From Clostridium sp. 1001271st1 H5 (GTDB taxonomy: Bacteria; Bacillota; Clostridia; Lachnospirales; Lachnospiraceae), in contig NZ_SPHO01000016.1 in NCBI RefSeq assembly GCF_005845215.1, positions 1 to 64,000 of the forward strand: a stretch of 64,000 nt of DNA. The letters run 5' to 3'. Below the pieces are notes generated by a model. That model was not told where the DNA came from, made no database searches, and saw only the letters and a program-made list of their open reading frames with translations. Below are positions 1 to 8,895 of the stretch, in pieces. The position numbers were made by a program, and so were the translations under genes. Each line of letters opens with the position of its first letter. Position 1 is the stretch's first letter.

Positions 1-137
<137 letters not shown>

Positions 138-221
138 TTGATTCCAGGTTTCAGACTACTTAGCTTGGCTAGTTATCTTTAACCTTCATTACTTGGTTTT
201 GTTCTGAATTTTCTCAAATCC

Positions 222-242
222 AAAGGTCTAAACCAGACCTTT
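222..242 (-). promoter_or_regulatory. rRNA leader hairpin
   Basis: AAAGGTCT and AGACCTTT form an 8-bp inverted repeat with a 5-nt loop, about 85-105 nt before the 16S 5' end. It would be in the transcribed rRNA leader. Its role (processing or antitermination) is not evident from the sequence. Confidence 0.45.
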
Positions 243-331
243 TGTTTTTAGAATTTTCAGGGTTTTACATACTGTCTAATCTTCAATTATCAAGGTTCTC
301 TGTTGTTGTCTGCCTCAGCAGCAACTTTGAT

Positions 332-360
332 AGTTTATCATATTTGCAACTGTTTGTCAA
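332..360 (-). promoter_or_regulatory. rrn promoter, 16S-proximal
   Basis: On the minus strand TTGACA (355-360) is followed by a 17-bp spacer and TAAACT (332-337). It lies in the proximal copy of a 77-bp direct repeat and points at the 16S gene. Confidence 0.7.
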
Positions 361-408
361 CAACTTTTTTATTTCTTTTTTGTCGTCTGTCTCAACAGCA
401 ACTTTTAT

Positions 409-437
409 ATATTACCACATCTGTCACTGTTTGTCAA
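409..437 (-). promoter_or_regulatory. rrn promoter, middle
   Basis: On the minus strand TTGACA (432-437), a 17-bp spacer and TAATAT (409-414) match the sigma-A consensus closely. It sits exactly 77 bp upstream of the proximal promoter in the second copy of the direct repeat. Confidence 0.8.
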
Positions 438-493
438 CAACTTTTTCAACTCATTTTCAAGAGCTGTCCCACCGTTTTGCGCGGTGGACCTTT

Positions 494-522
494 AATATAT
501 CACTACTTTCGCAACTTGTCAA
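494..522 (-). promoter_or_regulatory. rrn promoter, distal
   Basis: On the minus strand TTGACA (517-522), a 17-bp spacer and TATATT (494-499). This is the third and most upstream sigma-A-like promoter for the 16S gene. A GC-rich hairpin (CCACCG/CGGTGG, 469-487) lies just downstream of it. Confidence 0.75.
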
Positions 523-617
523 GGGAATTTGTGCCATTTTTTTATACAATTTTCAACTTTATTTTCCCACCACTAAATATGCTTATTTTTTCTGTATTTT
601 TCTATATTTTGTGGTTA

Positions 618-665
618 ATAAAAAAATCGCTGTTTACAGATGTTTCCATCCCCTCCCAGCGATTT
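618..665 (-). terminator. Intrinsic terminator after the CvpA-type gene
   Basis: AAATCGCTG (624-632) pairs with CAGCGATTT (657-665). Read on the minus strand the stem runs straight into a T-rich tract. It would end the dnaX-to-CvpA transcription unit and insulate the rrn promoters. Confidence 0.7.
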
Positions 666-708
666 GTTTTAATTATATATATTATAGGAACAATTATACC
701 TTTTTCTT

Positions 709-1431
709 CTATAGAATGCCCCGGATAATGCCGCCCAGAATAATATTAATCAGATTGTACTGATGTAAAAAACGCAGCCAGGCACTTGCATTGATTTGTT
801 CCTCCAATGCCATACCCAAAGGCGTGGCTGCAAAGATTCCTACCAGAAAACAGCCAATCCACAGCAGAAGCAGCCCCTGAACCAGCCCCAGTACAGCGCC
901 GGCTATGTGATTTAATCCATACAGAATGGGCAGCCGCGCAATAATATCCAGCCACCGCACCACCAGATGAATCAGAATATAGACAGCTGCAAACAGGATG
1001 ATGGAACTGACTGCATTGATAAGGATGTCAGCCAGATATGTGCTGACGTATTCCGCAAACCGGTCCACTCCCAGCAAATGATAAAATTCGCTGTTATTGT
1101 TCTCCAGCAGCATTTCCTTTACGGATTGGGGCAGGTTCAGATTCTCAATGGCAATGCGCTGCGCTGCCGGCATTTCCGTTGCTTCAGCGGGCAGTTCTTC
1201 CCAGCCCGCTGCATTCAGTATGGCCTCCGCCGCACTCTGGCGTATGGAGGGATTGTCTTTGATAAAGCCCGTCATATACGGCGTGGCCACCTTTACTAAT
1301 ATGATGGTAAGTATCAGTGCTCCCAGGGATACACACTGCTTCAGCGCTCCCCTGTAATGCCCATACAGCACCATGCCGGCGAGAAAAACTCCGGCACCGG
1401 CAGACAGCCAGTGTTCTAATATCATGTCCAT
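709..1431 (-). CDS. CvpA family membrane protein
   Basis: This 240-residue protein has about four hydrophobic segments (near residues 10-25, 35-52, 135-156 and 178-205) around a polar middle region. That layout and the N-terminal glycine/basic motif after the first helix fit the CvpA/colicin V production family. Such proteins are inner-membrane proteins of poorly defined function. It is the last gene of the minus-strand dnaX-recR run, 18 bp after the Cof-type phosphatase gene, and is followed by a terminator. The ribosome binding site before the ATG is weak, so ATG two codons later is an alternative start. Confidence 0.8.
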   Translation of the reverse strand: MDMILEHWLSAGAGVFLAGMVLYGHYRGALKQCVSLGALILTIILVKVATPYMTGFIKDNPSIRQSAAEAILNAAGWEELPAEATEMPAAQRIAIENLNLPQSVKEMLLENNNSEFYHLLGVDRFAEYVSTYLADILINAVSSIILFAAVYILIHLVVRWLDIIARLPILYGLNHIAGAVLGLVQGLLLLWIGCFLVGIFAATPLGMALEEQINASAWLRFLHQYNLINIILGGIIRGIL

Positions 1432-1449
1432 ATTGTTTCAGTCTTTCTT

Positions 1450-2277
1450 TTAGTTGAAAATCAAGCGTTCTATGGCGTCTGCAACTCCATCCTCGTCATT
1501 TGTCAGCGTAATCCGGTCTGCCGCACTCTTAGCTATGTCAAGTCCATTTCCCATGGCAACGCCTACTCCGGCTGCCTCCAGCATGGAAATATCATTTTCC
1601 CCATCCCCAAATGCCATGGTGGCCCCGGGAGCAATCCCAAGATAATCCGCCAGCCACATAAGCGCATTTCCCTTCGTAGCTCCCAGGGCATTGATTTCCA
1701 GATTGTTATACAGGGATGAGCTTATGACAATGCCCTCTACAGCAGAGAGCTCCCTGCGCAGGGGCACTGCGTCCCTCACATCGGACAGATATACGTTGAC
1801 CTTCTCCACGTCTTTCCCGCAGTCTGTCACATATTTCAGGATATTGGGCACAACGTCCCTGGTGGAGAGTACCATTTTCTGAATCACAGAGCTCAGACCG
1901 TAGTCCTCCATATGCTCGATGAACTCAGGCTGGGAAATTCCCCTTCCGTCTATATACGGGTCGTACATTGCCCTGTATTTTTTTACAATATCCATGACTT
2001 CCAGCGCCTTTGCATTGGTCAGGGTACACCGTTTCAGACTGGTTCCTTTTACAAGGTCCGCCACAGTACCGCCGTTGGTGGTTATGGCATAATTCACTCC
2101 CGGCAGGGACCGTACTGCTTCCGTTATACCATCCACAGCCCTGCCCGTGGTCGGTACTATCTGGATACCCATGCCGGCACAGCGTTCCAGCACCCTGCGG
2201 TTGCGCTCTGACAGGTTCTTCTGGCTGTCCAGCAGAGTGCCGTCAAGGTCTAGTGCAATTAAACCTATGGTCATCAT
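1450..2277 (-). CDS. Cof-type HAD-IIB family hydrolase
   Basis: A 275-residue phosphatase of the haloacid dehalogenase superfamily, Cof/YidA type, probably acting on small phosphorylated metabolites such as sugar phosphates in the cytosol. Motif I is DLDGTLLDS at residues 10-18, with nucleophile Asp10 and acid/base Asp12. Motif IV is GDGEND at 224-229, and a Lys in the region before it fits motif III. The cap between is the large IIB type, as the length suggests. The start codon overlaps the stop of the upstream TPR gene by 4 nt (ATGA), implying translational coupling. A GAGGAG site precedes the ATG. The exact substrate cannot be told from sequence. Confidence 0.9.
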   Translation of the reverse strand: MMTIGLIALDLDGTLLDSQKNLSERNRRVLERCAGMGIQIVPTTGRAVDGITEAVRSLPGVNYAITTNGGTVADLVKGTSLKRCTLTNAKALEVMDIVKKYRAMYDPYIDGRGISQPEFIEHMEDYGLSSVIQKMVLSTRDVVPNILKYVTDCGKDVEKVNVYLSDVRDAVPLRRELSAVEGIVISSSLYNNLEINALGATKGNALMWLADYLGIAPGATMAFGDGENDISMLEAAGVGVAMGNGLDIAKSAADRITLTNDEDGVADAIERLIFN

Positions 2278-4838
2278 ATAAAATGCTCCTCTTTTAATAT
2301 CAGAAGACCGTCCCTGTCATACTTGGACGAGAATATTCCTGTAATCCGCTTAAAGAAGGATGGATTCTCCGCCTTATCAGCAGCTTCTTCTATCAAGTCT
2401 TCGGCATTTACCTTTGTAAGCGGTATGCCGTCCTCCTCCATGATTTCAATCCGCTCATAGAGGGCCAGCATGCTTTTTCCTGATATGCTGCAGTCAATGT
2501 CGCTGGCATACTGACATGCGTACTGGGCAAACTCGTCAATATCCATCTCCTGTTGGTCGTCATACTCCGGCTCTTCCTGCTGGGGAAGGACCGGCGCATT
2601 ATCCTCTGCTTTTGAAGGAAGTTCCTTCTTTGGAAGAGATGCCTTCACCGCCTCCGGTTTCTTTGCCTTTGGTTCCTCTTCTTTGTGTTCTTCCCTGCGG
2701 GCAGCTGTTACCGAGCGGACCTCTTCCGGCTTCCTGCGTACCGGCTTTGGCTTCTGCTCTGCCTCTGGTTTCGGCAGGCTCTTTGGAACCTCTGGTTCCT
2801 GAACAGGCTGAACCTTCCCCGTGGCTGGTTCCGCGGAGCGGCTCTGGACCTTTTTGGGTACAGCCGGCTCTTCTGTCCTGCGAAGCTGCACCGGACGCAC
2901 AGGGCGGTCATCCCCCTCCGGCGCCACATAGGCAACCTCCTCCGGTCCCATCTTCCCTACATACTCAAACCGTTTGGCTAATCCCGGATATACCTTGTGA
3001 ATACGGGCCAGATTACCAGCCACATCTATAAGGACCACATTCATGCCGGTCTCATCCCTGGCCATCAGCTGGTTCAGCTCCTGGAGGGTGGATTCCTCCA
3101 TGGCGCCCGCCTGCTCAATAATCAGGTCCTTGCCCGTCAGTTTGTCTGCAATGGCAAATACCCCTTTGCTGTTAAGCTTTTCTCCCGTTATCTTGGCAGC
3201 CTGGTTCTTCGCTCCTGTCTCCTTGTGAATCTTCTTGAGCAGTTCGATGGCCTGGTCCAGGCCTGAGCTGGAATACTCTGCTTCTATCATGAAATGATGC
3301 GACTCCTGGACAGATGATTCTTTCCCCAAATCTTTTATGTCGGTCAGCACCCGTGTCTGGGCAGACGTTGTTTCCGGCCTGTGCCGTCCGTCTGATAACC
3401 TGGACATTTCTCTGGCCAGATTTGCCTGGACCTCTGCTTCATGCATCCTGGCCCGGACCGCCTCATCTGACAGAATCTGGGGCTTATCCGGCATCCACTG
3501 GGACTGTCCTTCCTTTACAGGCTCCTCTCCCTCATCTGAATCCTCTGGCTCTATGGTAACCTGGGTATGGGCGTTCTCGTCCTCATATGGTTCCTCCGCC
3601 CCGGCTCCGTCCCCCTGGTCTTCCTCCGTGTATCCGGCAGCAGTGTTTTCTTCTGCATCCTCCCGCTGATTCCGGTCAGGATAATCATTTCCGTAATACC
3701 CCTGCCTTCCATATGCTTCCTCAGAGTCATCCTCTTCCGGGTATGGGTCTGCATGATATCCGGTCTGCCCATTTTCATCTTCGTGATATCCGCGTTCCGG
3801 ATATCCGCCCTCCCCATAACCGTCTTCTGCGTATCCACTCTCCTGATACCTGTCCTGCGCGTACCCGGCCTTCTGATATCCTCCCTGTGGGTATCCGCTT
3901 TCCTGATATCCGTCTTCCGCGTATCCGCTCTCCTGATATCCATCTTCCGCGTACCCGCTCTCCTGATATCCGTCCTGCGTGTACCCGGCCTTCTGATATC
4001 CTCCCTGTGCGTACCCGCTCTCCTGATATCCGTCCTCTGCATATCCGTCTTCCTGATATCTGTCCTCCGGGTACTCCGCATCCGGCTCCACGGCAAAGGC
4101 AGCCTCCCGGCGGGCCATATAGGACTGGGGGGAGACTTCCGTCTGCCTCTCAGGCATGGGCTCATAGTCAGCCGGCCGTTTTCCGGCGCGGTACTCCTGT
4201 TCCACGGCCTTGAGGCGGGCCTCATATTTATCCCTGTTCTCCACCAGGTCCATCTGGTACTTTGTCAGGGGTGCAAACTGAATCTTAAGCTCCATGGCCT
4301 TTTCTACATATTTCCCCAGGCCGAACATGAGCATGATTTTGTCGCAGGCCATGACGCAGAGTTCCCCCATACCAGCCTCTGCATACAATTCCGCCAGCTC
4401 ATAGAGCCACTTTTCATCCAGCTCAATGTTGCAGTACTGCTCCAGGGTATGAATCAGCTGCTCTGCAGGCGCCCCCTTTGCCCCCAGAATCAGGTAACGC
4501 AGAATATACTGCCTGGGGTCATCCGGCGCCAGGTCGCAGAATTCCCTGTAATAGTCCTCTGCCTCCTGAAAGCTGCCTTCCTTAATCGCCAGCTCCGCCA
4601 GCTTGAACAGCAGGCGTTTCCCTATGGGCGCCCGCTCAAATGCCAGCAGCAGGATGTCCTTGGCCTCCTGGTACTCTTCGTTCTTCTCATAGATGGTTGC
4701 CACCATGGACAGGATGTTTACATTCCGCACCCTGCGCCAGTCTATGGTATCAGCAATCTTCATGGCTGTCTCATAGTCGCCGCGGCTTACCATCTTCTTA
4801 ATCTGCTCAACCTTTATGTTAAACTCGTATTTATCCAT
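2274..4838 (-). CDS. TPR protein with Gly-Tyr pentapeptide repeats and an AAA-like C-terminal region
   Basis: About 854 residues. Residues 1-210 are helical and TPR-like. Residues about 255-360 are a Tyr/Gly/acidic low-complexity tract of roughly 18 pentapeptides of the form x-G-Y-x-x (for example DGYQE, SGYAE). Residues 400-480 are acidic and 660-770 are a Lys/Pro/Glu-rich linker. Between them, and at the C-terminus, are segments resembling AAA+ alpha/beta and lid regions, but I see no Walker A motif, so any ATPase function is doubtful. The GGGAG site fits the ATG at 4838 (9-nt spacing) better than the ATG three codons earlier. It lies between recR and the Cof gene in one operon. Function unknown; a scaffold is one possibility. 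Confidence 0.75.
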   Translation of the reverse strand: MDKYEFNIKVEQIKKMVSRGDYETAMKIADTIDWRRVRNVNILSMVATIYEKNEEYQEAKDILLLAFERAPIGKRLLFKLAELAIKEGSFQEAEDYYREFCDLAPDDPRQYILRYLILGAKGAPAEQLIHTLEQYCNIELDEKWLYELAELYAEAGMGELCVMACDKIMLMFGLGKYVEKAMELKIQFAPLTKYQMDLVENRDKYEARLKAVEQEYRAGKRPADYEPMPERQTEVSPQSYMARREAAFAVEPDAEYPEDRYQEDGYAEDGYQESGYAQGGYQKAGYTQDGYQESGYAEDGYQESGYAEDGYQESGYPQGGYQKAGYAQDRYQESGYAEDGYGEGGYPERGYHEDENGQTGYHADPYPEEDDSEEAYGRQGYYGNDYPDRNQREDAEENTAAGYTEEDQGDGAGAEEPYEDENAHTQVTIEPEDSDEGEEPVKEGQSQWMPDKPQILSDEAVRARMHEAEVQANLAREMSRLSDGRHRPETTSAQTRVLTDIKDLGKESSVQESHHFMIEAEYSSSGLDQAIELLKKIHKETGAKNQAAKITGEKLNSKGVFAIADKLTGKDLIIEQAGAMEESTLQELNQLMARDETGMNVVLIDVAGNLARIHKVYPGLAKRFEYVGKMGPEEVAYVAPEGDDRPVRPVQLRRTEEPAVPKKVQSRSAEPATGKVQPVQEPEVPKSLPKPEAEQKPKPVRRKPEEVRSVTAARREEHKEEEPKAKKPEAVKASLPKKELPSKAEDNAPVLPQQEEPEYDDQQEMDIDEFAQYACQYASDIDCSISGKSMLALYERIEIMEEDGIPLTKVNAEDLIEEAADKAENPSFFKRITGIFSSKYDRDGLLILKEEHFI
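3765..4075 (-). repeat. In-frame 15/30-bp coding repeat array
   Basis: The strand repeatedly shows CTGATATCC and related 15-bp units, often in 30-bp pairs, encoding the x-G-Y-x-x pentapeptides of the TPR protein. Copies are near-identical at the DNA level, so the array may vary in length by slippage. It keeps the reading frame because each unit is a multiple of three. Confidence 0.85.
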
Positions 4839-4884
4839 CTTTTGCATCTCCCTATCGCTAGTTCCCGGTATGGAAATCTGCTGT

Positions 4885-5481
4885 CTAAAGTTCCGTCCTG
4901 CCTTCCAATGCCCGAAGAAGTGTTACTTCGTCTATGTATTCCAAATCCCCGCCAACGGGTACTCCGCTGGCAATTCTGGTCACTTTAATCCCTGAAGGCT
5001 TTATCAGCTTGCTTATATACATAGCCGTTGTCTCGCCTTCCAGGCTGGAATTGGTGGCAATAATGACTTCCTCCACATCCGACTGGAGCCTTTGCATCAA
5101 TTCCTTCAGCTTTATATCCCCCGGGCCAATCCCCAGCATAGGAGAAATAGCGCCATGCAGCACATGATAAACCCCATCGTATTTGCCAGTCTTCTCATAA
5201 GCAGCCAAATCCCTGGTATTTTCCACCACCATAATGGTCTTATGATTCCGCCTTTCACTGCTGCAGATAGGGCACAGTTCCTTATCCGTCAAGGTGAAGC
5301 ATTCCTTACAATAACGTACGTTATTCCTGGCGCTTGTCATGGCTCCCGCCAGCTCCTCCACCTGCTCCTTCGGCATGTTGATAATATGGAATGCCAGGCG
5401 CTGGGCCGACTTGGCCCCAACTCCGGGGAGCTTGGACAGTTCCTCTATTAACTTGGTAATCTGACTGCTGTAATAATCCAT
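4885..5481 (-). CDS. recR: Recombination protein RecR
   Basis: At 198 residues this is the usual RecR length. RecR works with RecO (and RecF) to load RecA at gapped DNA. Visible features in order are the helix-hairpin-helix KLPGVGAKSAQRLAF (17-31), a four-cysteine zinc finger (Cys58, 61, 70, 73), a Toprim domain from about residue 81 (TIMVVENTRD) and a C-terminal Walker-like segment (VPVGGDLEYID). Its ATG overlaps the stop of the ybaB-type gene (TAATG), the standard dnaX-ybaB-recR arrangement of Firmicutes. Confidence 0.97.
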   Translation of the reverse strand: MDYYSSQITKLIEELSKLPGVGAKSAQRLAFHIINMPKEQVEELAGAMTSARNNVRYCKECFTLTDKELCPICSSERRNHKTIMVVENTRDLAAYEKTGKYDGVYHVLHGAISPMLGIGPGDIKLKELMQRLQSDVEEVIIATNSSLEGETTAMYISKLIKPSGIKVTRIASGVPVGGDLEYIDEVTLLRALEGRTEL

Positions 5482-5837
5482 TAGAAGGGAAAACCTCCGC
5501 CCAGGGCTCCGCCTAAACCGCCTGTCAGCTTAGACATGGCCTCGCTGCTCTCAGCCTCCATCTGACGGAAAGCCTCATTGGTAGCTGCCACAATCAGGTC
5601 CTCTAACATCTCAATATCGTCCGGATCCACTACATCCGGAGACAGCTTAACGGAAACCACTTCCTTTTTGCCGGACACGGTCACGCTGACCGCACCGCCG
5701 CCCGAAGCAGCTGTGTATTCCTTATTCTCAAGCTCCTTGGTCGTCTCCTCCATCTGCCGCTGCATACGCTGCGCCTGCTTCATAAGATTATTCATGTTGC
5801 CAGGCATTCCGCCTGAAAATCCGCCACGTTTTGCCAT
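5481..5837 (-). CDS. YbaB/EbfC family nucleoid-associated protein
   Basis: A 118-residue DNA-binding protein of the YbaB/EbfC family, which forms dimers that bind DNA without strong sequence specificity. Diagnostic are the Met/Gln-rich N-terminal helix (MKQAQRMQRQMEE, about 18-30), the central VSVTVSGKKEV strand and the DPDDIEMLEDL segment. It sits between dnaX and recR, as in most Firmicutes, and overlaps the recR start. A TAGGAGG site precedes the ATG. Confidence 0.95.
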   Translation of the reverse strand: MAKRGGFSGGMPGNMNNLMKQAQRMQRQMEETTKELENKEYTAASGGGAVSVTVSGKKEVVSVKLSPDVVDPDDIEMLEDLIVAATNEAFRQMEAESSEAMSKLTGGLGGALGGGFPF

Positions 5838-5879
5838 GGTGTATTATCCTCCTATCATTTCCATTTATTCATCTTTCTA

Positions 5880-7559
5880 TTATTCATCTTCATATGTAAT
5901 ATCCATATGAATCTTTTCTTCCAATTCTTCCTGGGTCACGTAAATCGTATTAAGCCGCTCCCCGCGTCCGGCCAGTCTGGTCTTAAAGTAAATGGACCTG
6001 CCGAAATTTGTTTCCACATAGCGTTCCAGCTCCCCTATAACGGTGGGCCGTTTGCCCATATCATAGCTCATGGAATCCATGAACACAATGGTCAGGCATC
6101 CTTCTCCGCCAGGCTCCACCACGGTATCCCTGAGATAAGACTTGGCTCCGCCTCCTATGCTGCGGACAATCTTGGCCCATTCGTTCCGCACCAGTTTTAA
6201 GTCTTCCAGCTGGGCCTGGGGCAGGGCTACCTTTTCCGGCGGGACCCCGGGGTCCGCCTGAAGCCCCGCAGCATAGGGCGCTGTTATCTGGGGCACTGCT
6301 CCTCCGCTCAGAGGCATGGCTCCGCCTGTCTGGGGCGGTCCACCGGGTATGCCCCCAGACATCTGGCTGACAGCCGCTGCCGGAATGGCCATGCGGCCTG
6401 CTTCCAGGTCCTCCATCTGGGCTTCCAAATCCCCCAGCCGCTGGAGAATGGCATCCAGGTTAGGCTCCATGGAGGGGCGCGTCAGCTTAATAAGCGCCAC
6501 CTCCACCAGCACCCGCTTCTGGCTGGCATAGCGCAATTGGTTGGATAATTCGGAAAAAATACGGATATACCGCATCAGCGTGTTTCCGTCCGCCTTGCCT
6601 GCATCGCTTCTCAGCTGTTTTAAATTCTCCTCCGACATATCCACCAGGCCTTCTGCATCGTCTGCACTCTGGATTAAAAGGAGATTTCTCATATACCATA
6701 TAAAATCAGTGACAAACTGGCCCAGCTCCCGCCCCTGAATCACAATATCCTCCAGCCTGCATATACAGTCCTTTGTCCTGCTCTCCACAATGGCGCCGAA
6801 CATCTGGCTGAACACGCTGGAATCCACTGCCCCCAAAACCTCCAGGGCATTGTCATAGGTCAGCACCTTTCCGTAATGAAAGGCCACGCACTGGTCCAAA
6901 AGGCTCAGGGCATCCCTGAGCGAGCCGTCTGCCGCCTTTGCCACATAGAGAAGGGCCTTGTCCTCCACCTGAATCTGCTCGGCCCGGGTCAGCTCCCTCA
7001 GGTGGTCCGCTATGGTCTCTAGGGATATGCGCTTAAAATCATAGCGCTGGCAGCGGGACAGTATGGTAATGGGAATCTTGTGCACTTCTGTGGTGGCCAG
7101 TATGAAAATCACATAGGAGGGCGGTTCCTCCAGCGTCTTCAACAGGGCGTTAAAGGCGCCTATGGAAAGCATATGGACCTCGTCGATGATATATACCCTG
7201 TAACGTCCCTCTGTGGGAGGATACTGCACCTGCTCCCTTATATCACGTATGTTCTCCACGCCGTTGTTGGAGGCGGCATCGATTTCCACCACATTCATGG
7301 AGGAACCTGCCTGGATGGACCTGCAGGTGGGACATTCGTTGCAGGGACTTCCGTCTGCCGGATGTTCGCAGTTCACTGCCCTGGCAAATATCTTGGCTAT
7401 ACTGGTCTTACCTGTTCCCCTGGTACCGCAGAACAGGTAAGCATGGCCGATTCGCTCCGACGTTATTTGGTTTTTCAGTGTCTGCACAATCGGGTCCTGG
7501 CCTTTTACATCTTCAAAAGAAACAGGACGCCACTTGCGGTATAACGCCGTATATGACAT
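5880..7559 (-). CDS. dnaX: DNA polymerase III subunit gamma/tau
   Basis: About 559 residues. This is the clamp-loader ATPase of the replicative polymerase. Visible features, numbered from a TTG three codons upstream of the chosen start, are Walker A GTRGTGKTS (48-56), a zinc module (Cys67, 76, 79, 82), Walker B IIDEVHML (127-134) and the SRC sensor segment (LSRCQRYDF). A Pro/Gly/Met-rich linker (about 400-450) and a C-terminal tau-like region follow. AGGAG lies 9 nt before the ATG at 7559, so the ATG is preferred over the TTG. No obvious slippery A-run for programmed frameshifting was noticed. First gene of the dnaX-ybaB-recR group. Confidence 0.97.
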   Translation of the reverse strand: MSYTALYRKWRPVSFEDVKGQDPIVQTLKNQITSERIGHAYLFCGTRGTGKTSIAKIFARAVNCEHPADGSPCNECPTCRSIQAGSSMNVVEIDAASNNGVENIRDIREQVQYPPTEGRYRVYIIDEVHMLSIGAFNALLKTLEEPPSYVIFILATTEVHKIPITILSRCQRYDFKRISLETIADHLRELTRAEQIQVEDKALLYVAKAADGSLRDALSLLDQCVAFHYGKVLTYDNALEVLGAVDSSVFSQMFGAIVESRTKDCICRLEDIVIQGRELGQFVTDFIWYMRNLLLIQSADDAEGLVDMSEENLKQLRSDAGKADGNTLMRYIRIFSELSNQLRYASQKRVLVEVALIKLTRPSMEPNLDAILQRLGDLEAQMEDLEAGRMAIPAAAVSQMSGGIPGGPPQTGGAMPLSGGAVPQITAPYAAGLQADPGVPPEKVALPQAQLEDLKLVRNEWAKIVRSIGGGAKSYLRDTVVEPGGEGCLTIVFMDSMSYDMGKRPTVIGELERYVETNFGRSIYFKTRLAGRGERLNTIYVTQEELEEKIHMDITYEDE

Positions 7560-7603
7560 GTTAGGCAACTCCTATTATTCTATCTTGATATGAATTTATT
7601 TTC

Positions 7604-8683
7604 TTATTCATCGCCAAAGCTGATACCCACCATCTTGGCTTCCTTAATCATGGAGCACTCCGGGTCCACGGTCTTAAGCTTTCCCGCCACCTCAGAGAGG
7701 GGTACCCTGGTAATATCGTTGTTCTTCACCGCCACCATGTAGCCATACTGTTCCTCCGCAATCAGCCTGGCTGCCGCAGCCCCCAGCCTGGTTGCCAGCA
7801 CACGGTCATACGAGCATGGTTCGCCGCCGCGCTGCATATGTCCCGGAACAGTTACCCTTACCTCGCTGCCGATGACTTCCTGTATCTTGGCCCCGATTTC
7901 ATAGGCCACGGAAGGATATACCACTCCGCTTTTCTTCTTTTCCTTCAGTTCCTTCTTGCTCATCTTGGCATCTTCTTTGGAAATGGCGCCTTCGGCCACT
8001 GCCAGGATGGAGAAGCGCTTGCCTGCCTTGGACCTCTTGGTCAGGGCATCGCATACAATGTTTATATCATAGGGTATCTCCGGAAGAAGTATAATGTCCG
8101 CCCCGCCTGCAAGGCCTGCATACAGGGTCAGCCATCCCACCTTATGTCCCATGACCTCCACGATAAACACGCGTCCGTGGGACGCTGCCGTGGTATGGAT
8201 ACAGTCAATGGCATTGGTGGCCACGTCCACCGCACTCTGGAACCCAAAGGTCATATCCGTGCCCCAGAGGTCATTGTCAATGGTTTTGGGAAGGGATACC
8301 ACGTTAAGTCCCTCTTCGCTGAGCATGTTGGCTGTCTTCTGGCTGCCGTTTCCGCCCAGCACTACAAGACAGCTGAGCTTCAGCTTTTTATAGGTGTGCT
8401 TCATGGCTTCCACCTTATCCAGTCCATTCTCATCAGGAGTGCGCATAAGCTTGAAAGGCTGGCGAGAAGTGCCGAGGATGGTACCGCCCTGGGTGAGAAT
8501 ACCTGAGAAATCGGATGATTTCATGATTTGATAGTCTGCATACATAAGTCCTTTATATCCGTCTTCAAAGCCAATGATTTCCACGTCGTCAAACATGTTG
8601 TATAAGGACTTTGCCACGCCTCTCATGGTGGCATTCAGTGCCTGGCAGTCTCCGCCGCTGGTCAGCATTCCTATTCTTCTCAT
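7604..8683 (-). CDS. pfkA: 6-phosphofructokinase
   Basis: This 359-residue PfkA-family enzyme phosphorylates fructose 6-phosphate to the 1,6-bisphosphate in glycolysis. Motifs are TSGGDCQALNA (8-18), GGNGS (110-114), the catalytic PKTIDND (132-138) and the MGHKVGWL substrate segment (about 180-187). The Gly at the second residue after GG in GGNGS is the ATP-enzyme state, while Lys in PKTIDND is the state seen in PPi-dependent and group III enzymes. The phosphoryl donor is therefore uncertain. A consensus-like promoter lies upstream (8744-8772) and an AAGGAGG site precedes the ATG. Transcribed alone. Confidence 0.93.
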   Translation of the reverse strand: MRRIGMLTSGGDCQALNATMRGVAKSLYNMFDDVEIIGFEDGYKGLMYADYQIMKSSDFSGILTQGGTILGTSRQPFKLMRTPDENGLDKVEAMKHTYKKLKLSCLVVLGGNGSQKTANMLSEEGLNVVSLPKTIDNDLWGTDMTFGFQSAVDVATNAIDCIHTTAASHGRVFIVEVMGHKVGWLTLYAGLAGGADIILLPEIPYDINIVCDALTKRSKAGKRFSILAVAEGAISKEDAKMSKKELKEKKKSGVVYPSVAYEIGAKIQEVIGSEVRVTVPGHMQRGGEPCSYDRVLATRLGAAAARLIAEEQYGYMVAVKNNDITRVPLSEVAGKLKTVDPECSMIKEAKMVGISFGDE

Positions 8684-8743
8684 ATTGCACTTCCTCCTTA
8701 TAGAGTTGCTTCACTTTCTGTTATGTTTCCTGGGAATGGTTCT

Positions 8744-8772
8744 ATTATACCCATTTTGTAATTATAACGCAA
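8744..8772 (-). promoter_or_regulatory. Promoter of pfkA
   Basis: On the minus strand TTGCGT (8767-8772), a 17-bp spacer and a perfect TATAAT (8744-8749), about 60 bp before the pfkA start codon. Confidence 0.75.
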
Positions 8773-8895
8773 AGGTGTTATCGGGGCAAGTATAAATTCG
8801 GACAACCATCCATCCTGCAACCGCCCCGCCTGTCAGCCCCGCAGCATCAGCCCGACGGCTGTGCATCAGAACAGCCGCACGCCATTCTGAAATAC

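Larger units (their letters stand above)
305..458 (-). repeat. 77-bp direct repeat carrying two rrn promoters
   Basis: Two diverged copies (about 305-381 and 382-458) are in register at an offset of exactly 77 bp. Shared blocks include GCAACTTT (321 and 398) and ACTGTTTGTCAACAACTTTT (349 and 426). Each copy holds one rrn promoter, so the array looks like a duplication of a promoter module. The rest of 138-708 holds no gene that I can support. Confidence 0.75.

Noticed and set aside
242..763. Overlapping plus-strand reading frames upstream of the 16S gene
   Set aside because: The stretch holds three rrn promoters and a direct repeat; the translations are hydrophobic low-complexity with no family features.
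3765..4075. CRISPR-like array
   Set aside because: Units are contiguous, in-frame and without unique spacers; no cas genes are present anywhere in the window.
3567..4988. A 473-codon open frame opposite the TPR gene
   Set aside because: It is created by the repetitive GY-coding tract and by codon bias on the minus strand; the product is a repetitive Leu/Ile/Val-rich shadow without a start site.
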